From: an uncultured Kroppenstedtia sp.
GTDB lineage: Bacteria; Bacillota; Bacilli; Thermoactinomycetales; DSM-45169
Reading direction: 5' to 3'
NCBI GenBank assembly: GCA_959600065.1
Contig: CAUGKZ010000097.1
Span: 1-6,550 of the forward strand
Length of the DNA: 6,550 bases
In this document: piece after piece, positions 1 to 5,708 of the stretch
Layout of the letters: each line of letters opens with the position of its first letter
How positions within the stretch are numbered: the stretch's first letter is position 1
The notes under the pieces: generated by a model
The model's input: the letters and a program-made list of their open reading frames with translations, nothing else
Told to the model about the DNA's origin: nothing
Databases searched by the model: none
Translations under genes and position numbers: made by a program

Positions 1-37
1 AGGACCCACCTCAAAACACTACTCAAAGGAGCTTTCT

Positions 38-1071
38 ATGAAGCAGGATACTCTACTTTTTGACCTATTGCAATCGCTGTATGGTTTGCAGGAACATACC
101 CAACTAGCTCAAGCATATGAATTCCAGAATTCCGCAAAATTCTCCACCTATCACTTGTTGAAATACTGGATCGCCGTTGCCATCGGACAGTGGAAAGGAT
201 TTCTCCATAGTGAAAAACAACCCCCAACCTGCGCTGGGCTTCCTTCAGTGGACCAATCCACCTTGGCGAAGAAAGCCAGAGAAGTGCCTTTTGATATGAT
301 GCAAAAGATCCTCCATACCCTCATTCGTCGATTCGGTCGGAACGTTCGACGAACCCTTTCGCTCCCGCTTCCCATTGAAGCCCTCGATTCCACTACCGTC
401 ATGGTCGGAAAGGGAAGGCTCCCTTGGGCCCATTTTCAAGGAAGCCAAGCAGGGGTGAGAAGCTACACGTCAGGATAAATACAACGGATCAAGCTTTGGT
501 ACAAGTCGAAGCTTCCCCTGCACGGGCACACGACATGGCCTCCACCCTGTTGCAAGAGCCCCATCACATGGGTGGTTCAAGATCGGGAATACATTCACGG
601 CAAACGGTTGGAAAAGCTGGATGACCAGCGGGTCTTCTTTGTCGTGAGTTTACGCAAAAATATGAAAATCGCTCACGTACTCCATCCAACGAGGATTCCC
701 CTATATTTCAGGACATTGGGGCCACTCTTCAAGGGACCTCCCGTCCGCTTCGGATCGTTTCCTTTCACGGTGATCAAGGAAAGGCCATCCACGTCGTGAC
801 GAATTTGATCGTGGTAGATCCCGAGGGGATTGCTGATCTGTACCGCGCCCGATGGCAAGTGGAGCTTTTTTTCCGTTGGCTCAAGCAGCATCTGAATGCC
901 ACAACCTTGTTTGGGACGACAGAGAATGCGGTTAATGGCCAACTGTTTGGTGCCTGTATTACCTATGTTTTGCTCCATATGCTTTATAATTGGAAGAAGC
1001 CGGGTCACTTCCGATCTGTTTCCATGCTGGATTTCATGCGTGATCTATGGAACCTTCAACATCACCTGTAA
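38..1071 (+). pseudogene. IS4-family DDE transposase, broken by three frameshifts
   Basis: This is a degraded transposase of the IS4 type (DDE_Tnp_1 fold), which in intact form cuts and pastes its own insertion sequence. Joining four overlapping frame segments gives one protein of about 345 residues: 38 to about 455, about 455-570, about 565-693, and about 697-1071. The first catalytic Asp is in DSTT (codon 386-388), followed by a GRLPW motif. The second Asp is in VQDREY (codon 581-583). The Glu is in YRARWQVELFFRWLK (codon 862-864), an exact Y-x2-R-x3-E-x6-K signature of IS4 elements. An AAAGGAG ribosome site at 25-31 precedes the ATG by 6 bases. The frame changes lie near 455, 565 and 695, and stops at 478 and 624 end the early segments, so no full-length product is expected. 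I could not see terminal inverted repeats; the left end probably lies before the window. Confidence 0.9.
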
Positions 1072-1283
1072 TGGGTGCTTTCCTTGTTCGATTTGTTACG
1101 AGCTTCCCCTCATCTTTATGCGAAATATGGCTAACCGACAGGCTTGAGTTTCACATGACCTTCCGTTAAACCTCTCTTCCCCAACCGTCGCAGATTTCCT
1201 TCCGAAAAAGGGAACGTTTGTTTCTTGAGAGGTTGTCATAAGTCCCTTTCCCGATCGATAGACTGCAGCAGGAGGGGATCTGG

Positions 1284-1535
1284 ATGCGTTTCAGTGAATT
1301 TGCGGAAAAAGAATTGATCGATGTGGCAGGGGGAGAACGGATCGGATCCGTGGGTCAGGCGGATCTGGTGATTGATCCCCAGACGGGGGATATCCGTTCT
1401 CTGTTGTTACCCGTGGGGAATTCCTGGTTTGGGAAAAAGCAGGGGGCACGGGAGATTGCATGGAGTCAGATCCGGAAGATCGGTCCCGAGATGGTGATTG
1501 TGGAAGGGGTAGGGCGTTCTTATTACAGCCGATAA
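1284..1535 (+). CDS. ymxH: YlmC/YmxH-family sporulation protein (PRC-barrel)
   Basis: This is a small 83-residue protein resembling the YlmC/YmxH family of endospore formers, built on one PRC-barrel-like domain over most of its length. The typical beginning (MRFSEFAEKELIDV), the G-ERIGSVGQADLVID stretch, a TGDIRSLLLPV strand, a WFGKKQG turn and a final MVIVEG strand are visible. There is no signal peptide or membrane segment, so it should be cytosolic. Its molecular job is not established; the family is linked to sporulation mainly by occurrence and expression. The start is well supported by AGGAGGGG at 1270-1277, six bases before the ATG. Its place directly before dpaA matches ymxH upstream of spoVFA in B. 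subtilis, and this position is why I chose the symbol over its paralogue ylmC. A terminator follows, so it is probably not co-transcribed efficiently with dpaA. In B. subtilis the peptidase gene mlpA (ymxG) lies upstream, but here a dead transposase does. Confidence 0.82.
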   Translation: MRFSEFAEKELIDVAGGERIGSVGQADLVIDPQTGDIRSLLLPVGNSWFGKKQGAREIAWSQIRKIGPEMVIVEGVGRSYYSR

Positions 1536-1604
1536 AAGCGTTGGGTTTGAACTGTCGGGATGAAATGGTGGGCCAAAGTTCACAACGTGGATTACATGAT
1601 GGGT

Positions 1605-1631
1605 GCCGGGCTTAGATCTGCCCGGCTTTTT
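1605..1631 (+). terminator. Intrinsic terminator after the ymxH-like gene
   Basis: A perfect 7-bp GC-rich stem, GCCGGGC (1605-1611) with GCCCGGC (1620-1626), encloses an 8-base loop and is followed at once by five T residues (1627-1631). This is the standard Rho-independent layout for the + strand. It lies 70 bases past the ymxH stop and before the dpaA promoter candidate, so it separates the two units. Confidence 0.85.
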
Positions 1632-1658
1632 CATATGAACAAAGGCTGAGTTCCCGGT

Positions 1659-1687
1659 CACCGTGGTTGCTCTATTCTCATAGGATG
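1659..1687 (+). promoter_or_regulatory. Candidate sigma-K promoter for dpaA-dpaB
   Basis: CACC at 1659-1662, a 16-base spacer, then CATAGGATG at 1679-1687 closely match the mother-cell sigma-K pattern (A/C-AC-A/C, 16-17 bases, CATAnnnTA); only the last base of the -10 element differs. Transcription would start near 1693, about 74 bases before dpaA. In B. subtilis the spoVF operon is transcribed by sigma-K, which makes the match meaningful. The motif itself carries little information, so the call rests on position as well as sequence. Confidence 0.55.
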
Positions 1688-1766
1688 CAAAAGCGGAGAA
1701 CTTCTCTCAATGAGGGGATCCCCGCCTCATGGGGTGCTCCCCCAGGAAAGGGGTCTTACTGGGGAG

Positions 1767-2657
1767 ATGTTGACGGGGAAACACATCGCCATTGTCGGCG
1801 GAGATGCCAGACAATTGGAAGTGATCAAAAGTTGCATCGAGGGGAATGCGAAAGTCAGTCTGATCGGATTTGACAATCTGCAAAACCCATTCAGCGGTGC
1901 TGTCCACCGTGAGCTAAGTATTCAGTTTGTCGAATCGGTGGATTTAATGATCTTGCCCATCATGGGGACCGATGATCATGGGTTGGTGGACAGTATTTTC
2001 ACCCAGAGGCGAATCGTATTGGCAGAAGAGCATATATCCGCATTGCCGGACCACGCCATTATATTTTCGGGGATGGCTAAACCCTATCTGAAAAATCTCT
2101 GTGAGAAGTATTCCATACGTCTGGTGGAATTGCTGATGCGGGATGATGTCGCCATCTACAACTCCATCCCTACGGTGGAGGGAGCTTTGATGTTGGCGAT
2201 CCAAAATACCAATATCACTATCCACGGTTCTACCTGCGCTGTTTTGGGACTGGGAAGAGTAGGAATGACACTCTGCCGAACGTTGCATGCCCTCGGAGCC
2301 CGGGTGAAGGTGGGGGTCCGCAGTCCGGATCAAGTGGCCCGGGCAGAAGAGATGGGACTCTCCCCTTTTCTGATGAAAGACTTATCGGCTCAAGTGGGGG
2401 ATTTGGACCTGTTGTTCAACACAGTACCCGCTCAGGTGGTAACGGAGCAGGTGTTGAACCAGATGTCCTACTCCTGTGTGATTATCGATTTAGCTTCGAA
2501 ACCAGGGGGAACTGATTTTACCTTTGCGGAAAAACGAGGGATTAAAGCGATGCTAGCCCCTAGTCTGCCAGGGATTGTCGCCTCCAAAACAGCGGGCAGG
2601 ATTTTGGCACGGACAATCACCCGCCTGATGGCGGAAGAACTGGGTGAGAGGGAGTGA
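1767..2657 (+). CDS. dpaA: Dipicolinate synthase subunit A (SpoVFA)
   Basis: With DpaB this 296-residue protein forms dipicolinate synthase, which oxidises the lysine-pathway intermediate made by DapA to dipicolinic acid in the mother cell. The DPA is then moved into the spore core as its calcium chelate. The N-terminal part carries GGDARQ (11-16), and the signature YNSIPTVEGALM lies at 131-142. A second, NAD(P)-binding Rossmann segment has GLGRVG at 161-166, and DLASKPGGTDF (241-251) and APSLPGIVASKTAG (264-277) follow near the end. The length agrees with the roughly 297 residues of the B. subtilis protein, which also begins MLTG; this is why I start at ATG 1767 rather than the in-frame ATG at 1710, which would add 19 unconserved residues. 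The ribosome site is odd: GGGGAG (1761-1766) abuts the ATG, and GGAAAGGGG (1745-1753) is 13 bases away. dpaB begins five bases after the stop. Confidence 0.93.
   Translation: MLTGKHIAIVGGDARQLEVIKSCIEGNAKVSLIGFDNLQNPFSGAVHRELSIQFVESVDLMILPIMGTDDHGLVDSIFTQRRIVLAEEHISALPDHAIIFSGMAKPYLKNLCEKYSIRLVELLMRDDVAIYNSIPTVEGALMLAIQNTNITIHGSTCAVLGLGRVGMTLCRTLHALGARVKVGVRSPDQVARAEEMGLSPFLMKDLSAQVGDLDLLFNTVPAQVVTEQVLNQMSYSCVIIDLASKPGGTDFTFAEKRGIKAMLAPSLPGIVASKTAGRILARTITRLMAEELGERE
2649..2654 (+). promoter_or_regulatory. Ribosome binding site that decides the dpaB start
   Basis: AGGGAG lies inside the last codons of dpaA. It is only two bases from the ATG at 2657 but eight bases from the ATG at 2663, the usual distance. 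This favours 2663 and also suggests that translation of dpaA and dpaB is coupled. Confidence 0.65.
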
Positions 2658-2662
2658 TGGAT

Positions 2663-3265
2663 ATGAATCTTGCGGGAAAGACGATTGGATTTGGCATGAC
2701 AGGTTCCCATTGCACCCATGATGAAGTGTTACCGCAAATGAAACGCCTGGTGGATCTGGGCGCACGGGTGATCCCGATTCTTTCGCATACGGTGCAAAAG
2801 GTGGATAGCAAGTTCGGTGAAGCCCGGGAATGGCTGGCCAAAATTAGTGAAATCACAGATGAGAAGATGATCACGACAGTTCCTGAAGCGGAACCAGTCG
2901 GTCCCAAAAAATTGCTCGATTGTATGTTGATTGCTCCTTGCACAGGGAACAGCATGGCTCGTTTAGCCAATGCATTAACGGATGGTCCGGTTTTGATGGC
3001 AGCAAAAGCGCAGATGAGAAATCGGCGTCCGGTGGTTCTCGCCATCTCGACGAATGATGCTCTAGGACTCAATGCGGCCAATTTGGCCCGGTTGTTGCCA
3101 GCGAAATATATCTATTTTGTCCCCTTCGGTCAGGATTCCCCTGAACAGAAGCCGAACTCCTTAGTAGCCAGGATGCAACGGATTCCGGAGACGATTGAAG
3201 CTGCCATGGCGGGGGAACAAATCCAACCATTGATAGTTGAAAAATACCGGGATTTAACCTCATAA
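2663..3265 (+). CDS. dpaB: Dipicolinate synthase subunit B (SpoVFB), flavoprotein fold
   Basis: This is the second subunit of dipicolinate synthase, 200 residues long, the same length I recall for the B. subtilis protein. It belongs to the flavoprotein family (phosphopantothenoylcysteine decarboxylase-like fold), although the bound cofactor in DpaB is less well defined than in other members. Visible motifs are GMTGSHC (11-17) in the first strand and turn, APCTGNSMARLANAL (91-105) followed by TDGPVLMAAKA in the core, STNDALG (129-135) and PFGQD (154-158). I chose ATG 2663 because the AGGGAG at 2649-2654 is then correctly spaced and the protein starts MNLAGKTIGFG, in line with relatives. An ATG at 2657 and a GTG at 2654 in the same frame would add two or three residues and overlap the dpaA stop. 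The gene is almost certainly in one operon with dpaA. Its last codons overlap a candidate promoter for asd. Confidence 0.93.
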   Translation: MNLAGKTIGFGMTGSHCTHDEVLPQMKRLVDLGARVIPILSHTVQKVDSKFGEAREWLAKISEITDEKMITTVPEAEPVGPKKLLDCMLIAPCTGNSMARLANALTDGPVLMAAKAQMRNRRPVVLAISTNDALGLNAANLARLLPAKYIYFVPFGQDSPEQKPNSLVARMQRIPETIEAAMAGEQIQPLIVEKYRDLTS

Positions 3266-3266
3266 T
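3237..3266 (+). promoter_or_regulatory. Candidate sigma-A promoter for asd-dapG-dapA
   Basis: TTGAAA (3237-3242) and CATAAT (3261-3266) each differ by one base from the consensus -35 and -10 boxes and are separated by 18 bases. Transcription would begin near 3273, just before the stem-loop at 3285-3344. A housekeeping promoter here makes biological sense, because asd, dapG and dapA are needed during growth whereas dpaAB is needed only in sporulation. It is a sequence match only. Confidence 0.55.
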
Positions 3267-3284
3267 AGATAGGGATTGATAGTA

Positions 3285-3344
3285 TGTCAGAGATCCTGTG
3301 TCGGCTGAATCCATCACGGGAAAGACTCCATAGGATCTCTGACA
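3285..3344 (+). repeat. Long inverted repeat in the asd leader (stem-loop)
   Basis: TGTCAGAGATCCT (3285-3297) and AGGATCTCTGACA (3332-3344) are exact reverse complements over 13 bp. The pairing can extend inward by one G-U and two normal pairs (3298-3300 with 3329-3331), leaving a 28-base loop. No T-run follows on either strand, so it is not an ordinary terminator. It lies between the presumed transcription start and the asd ribosome site (GAGGGGG, 3354-3360), which stays outside the stem. A 5' mRNA-stabilising hairpin, a processing site between dpaAB and asd, or a protein-binding element are all possible. I do not recognise it as a lysine riboswitch or T-box: it is too short and simple, and I saw no T-box sequence. 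Confidence 0.8.
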
Positions 3345-3369
3345 GAGGAAAATGAGGGGGATTAATTCT

Positions 3370-4395
3370 ATGCCATCAAAGGAAGCAACTGTGGCTGTTT
3401 TGGGAGCGACAGGTGCAGTTGGAGAACAGATCCTGAGGAACCTGGAGAGACGTTCCTTTCCTGTGAAAGAGCTCCGCTTGCTTGCATCCCGTCGATCCGC
3501 TGGCAAAAAGGTCCGTTTCAAGGGAGAGGAAGTGAAAGTGCAGGAGGCATCTCCCGAGGCCTTCAAAGGAGTGGATATCGCTCTGTTCAGTGCAGGTGGG
3601 GGTGTAAGTGAAACTTTTGCACCCGAAGCCGTGAAACGAGGGGCCGTGGTTGTCGACAACACGAATGCATTCCGGATGGATCCGAAGGTCCCCCTGATCG
3701 TCCCGGAAGTGAATGGGGCTGCGATTGGCCATCATCAAGGAATTATAGCCAATCCCAACTGCTCTACGATTCAGATGGTTGTGGCTCTGAAGCCTCTTTA
3801 TGACCGATTCGGTTTGGAGCGGGTAATTGTGTCTACTTACCAGGCGGTCTCCGGCTCTGGAGCGGCAGCCATGGAGGAATTGAAGGAGCAGTCTCGGGCC
3901 GCGCTGGAAGGCAAGGAAGTAGTGAAAGAGATTATGCCTGTGGGTAAACTGCCCCAGCATTATCAGATCGCCTTCAATGTTATCCCGCAATGCGATGTGG
4001 CTGAGGAGAACGGATTCACCCTGGAAGAGATGAAGATGGTCCGGGAAACAAAGAAAATCTTTGCTGATGAAACGATCGGAGTGACCGCCACCTGTGTCCG
4101 TGTGCCGGTCTCCCGCGGTCACAGTGAATCCGTCTACGTGGAGTTGAAACGAGATTTTCAGCTAGAGGAAGTGCGTGAGGCGTTTCGACAGGTTGAAGGA
4201 ATCGTCCTGCAGGATGACCTTCATCGCCAAGTTTATCCGATGCCTCTGAAGACGGTGGGTCGGGATGAAGTTTTTGTAGGTCGGGTTCGGAAAGATACGG
4301 TCCATCCAAGAGGTCTCAATTTTTGGGTGGTTGCCGACAACCTTCTGAAAGGCGCCGCAACCAACGCTGTTCAAATCGCAGAACATCTGCTTTGA
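3370..4395 (+). CDS. asd: Aspartate-semialdehyde dehydrogenase
   Basis: This enzyme reduces L-aspartyl-4-phosphate with NADPH to L-aspartate 4-semialdehyde and phosphate, the second step of the aspartate family pathway, in the cytosol. The 341-residue protein has the N-terminal NADP-binding loop GATGAVG (12-18), the active-site cysteine at 131 in NPNCST, the QAVSGSG segment (158-164), the conserved RGHSESV (249-255, with the catalytic-region His at 251) and DNLLKGAA (323-330) near the C terminus. Length and order agree with the Gram-positive Asd family. I start at ATG 3370, nine bases after GAGGGGG (3354-3360); an in-frame ATG at 3352 would add six residues but lies before that ribosome site. 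Aspartyl phosphate comes from DapG, encoded 24 bases downstream, and the product feeds DapA. A promoter candidate and a stem-loop sit directly upstream. Confidence 0.96.
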   Translation: MPSKEATVAVLGATGAVGEQILRNLERRSFPVKELRLLASRRSAGKKVRFKGEEVKVQEASPEAFKGVDIALFSAGGGVSETFAPEAVKRGAVVVDNTNAFRMDPKVPLIVPEVNGAAIGHHQGIIANPNCSTIQMVVALKPLYDRFGLERVIVSTYQAVSGSGAAAMEELKEQSRAALEGKEVVKEIMPVGKLPQHYQIAFNVIPQCDVAEENGFTLEEMKMVRETKKIFADETIGVTATCVRVPVSRGHSESVYVELKRDFQLEEVREAFRQVEGIVLQDDLHRQVYPMPLKTVGRDEVFVGRVRKDTVHPRGLNFWVVADNLLKGAATNAVQIAEHLL

Positions 4396-4419
4396 TTCAA
4401 ATGAAGAAGGGATTGTCTC

Positions 4420-5643
4420 ATGAGAATCCGTATACAGAAATTCGGAGGTACTTCCGTGGCAACCCCAGAACGCCGAAGTCGGGTGATCCATCATATCCGG
4501 CAAGCTCTGGAGGAGGACTGCAGGGTCGTCGTAGTAGTCTCGGCGATGGGACGCAAGGGGGATCCCTATGCTACGGATACATTTTTGGAGTGGGTTTCAA
4601 AAAATGGTAATCCTTTGTCGCCGCGTGAACAAGATCTGTTACTTTCCTGTGGAGAGATTATCTCCGCGTCGACCTTGTCTGGCATTTTAAACCGGGAAGG
4701 GATCTCCAACACCGTATTAACCGGTGGCCAAGCGGGAATTATCACCAATAATCAATACAATAACGCTCAGATTCTCACGGTGAATCCGACCCGGGTGCAA
4801 GAAGAGCTGGAACAGGATCGGGTGGTGATCCTGGCTGGTTTTCAGGGAAAAACCATCGATGGGGAGATCACCACACTGGGACGAGGCGGGAGCGACACAA
4901 CGGCGACAGCCTTGGGTGTTGCTCTGAAGGCAGATACGGTGGATATATTTACAGATGTGGAAGGGATTATGACAGCGGATCCCCGGATTGTTGAAGATGC
5001 GGCTCCGTTGGATACTGTCACCTACTCTGAAATTTGCAACCTCGCTTTCCAGGGTGCCAAGGTAATCCATCCCCGGGCTGTGGAACTGGCCATGCAGACC
5101 AATGTCCCCATCCGGGTACGCTCCACCATGAGTGATCACCCCGGAACCTTGGTGTCCAGCACTTATCATCAACCGGGTGGGGAGTTTAACGACCGCCTCA
5201 TTACTGGGATCACACATATGCCCCAGGTGACTCAAGTGAAGGTCCCTGCCAAAGAAGGGCAGTATGATCTTCAGCTCAAGGTGTTCAAAGCGATGGCCGA
5301 GAACGGGATCAGTGTGGATTTTATTAATATCAATCCCAGCGGGGTGGCCTATACGGTCTATGATCAGGTGGCGGATCAGGCTGAGGAGATATTGCTCTCG
5401 CTGGAACTGGAACCGGAACTTGTGCGTCACTGTGCCAAGGTTTCAGTGGTGGGGGCGGGTATTGCCGGTGTGCCGGGGGTGATGTCCCGGATTGCGGAAG
5501 CTTTGACTCATGAGGATATTCCCATCCTCCAATCCGCAGATTCCCACACCACGATCTGGGTGCTGGTTCCGGGGGAGAAAATGGTTCAAGCGATTCGCTC
5601 CCTGCATCGGAAATTTGAACTTCATCATGTTCATATGACCTGA
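4420..5643 (+). CDS. dapG: Aspartate kinase I (diaminopimelate-type)
   Basis: This enzyme phosphorylates L-aspartate with ATP, the first committed step towards diaminopimelate, lysine, threonine and methionine. The 407-residue protein has an amino-acid kinase domain over about 1-240, with KFGGTSV (7-13), GRKGDPYATD (44-53), SPREQDLLLSCGE (67-79), GRGGSDTTA (154-162) and FTDVEGIMTADPR (177-189). Two ACT regulatory domains follow, about 270-325 and 340-400, including GVPGVMSRI (350-358) and SADSHTTIWVLV (372-383). The B. subtilis orthologue in the same position is inhibited by meso-diaminopimelate, so the same effector is likely; the lysine-sensitive LysC type is less likely given the asd-dapG-dapA context. 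The ATG follows GAAGGG (4406-4411) by eight bases. The gene is intact and probably co-transcribed with asd. Confidence 0.95.
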   Translation: MRIRIQKFGGTSVATPERRSRVIHHIRQALEEDCRVVVVVSAMGRKGDPYATDTFLEWVSKNGNPLSPREQDLLLSCGEIISASTLSGILNREGISNTVLTGGQAGIITNNQYNNAQILTVNPTRVQEELEQDRVVILAGFQGKTIDGEITTLGRGGSDTTATALGVALKADTVDIFTDVEGIMTADPRIVEDAAPLDTVTYSEICNLAFQGAKVIHPRAVELAMQTNVPIRVRSTMSDHPGTLVSSTYHQPGGEFNDRLITGITHMPQVTQVKVPAKEGQYDLQLKVFKAMAENGISVDFININPSGVAYTVYDQVADQAEEILLSLELEPELVRHCAKVSVVGAGIAGVPGVMSRIAEALTHEDIPILQSADSHTTIWVLVPGEKMVQAIRSLHRKFELHHVHMT

Positions 5644-5693
5644 TCCTCAAGGTCAACTATACAAAAAATTACATCGTGATTAGATCGGGATAT

Positions 5694-5699
5694 AGGGGG
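5694..5699 (+). promoter_or_regulatory. Ribosome binding site that argues for a GTG start of dapA
   Basis: AGGGGG ends directly against the ATG at 5700, leaving no spacer, but is nine bases from the in-frame GTG at 5709. The second distance is normal for Bacillales. The site is the only strong purine tract in the dapG-dapA gap. Confidence 0.6.
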
Positions 5700-5708
5700 A
5701 TGGACACC

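Noticed and set aside
1233..1261. TTGTCA at 1233-1238 as a -35 box for ymxH
   Set aside because: At 16-18 bases downstream there is only a CGATAG-like sequence, which is a poor -10 box.
1..1283. Terminal inverted repeats and target duplication of the insertion sequence
   Set aside because: I compared the 37 bases before the transposase with the gap after it and found no matching inverted ends; the left end is probably outside the window.
1560..1649. A 29-codon open frame (MKWWAKVHNV...) after ymxH
   Set aside because: It has no convincing ribosome site and it contains the whole intrinsic terminator, so it is most likely chance.
1710..1766. A 19-residue N-terminal extension of DpaA from ATG 1710
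   Set aside because: The extension is not found in the family as I recall it, and the B. subtilis protein begins at the equivalent of 1767 with the same MLTG. With the sigma-K-like promoter the RNA would start too close to 1710.
3285..3344. Stem-loop before asd as a terminator, lysine riboswitch or T-box
   Set aside because: No T-run follows on either strand, and the element is one simple stem far shorter than an L-box; no T-box sequence is visible.
3376..4122. Long minus-strand open frames opposite asd (248 codons) and dapG (237 codons)
   Set aside because: They are the antisense of strongly conserved enzymes, have no ribosome site or recognisable motif, and follow from codon bias on the coding strand.
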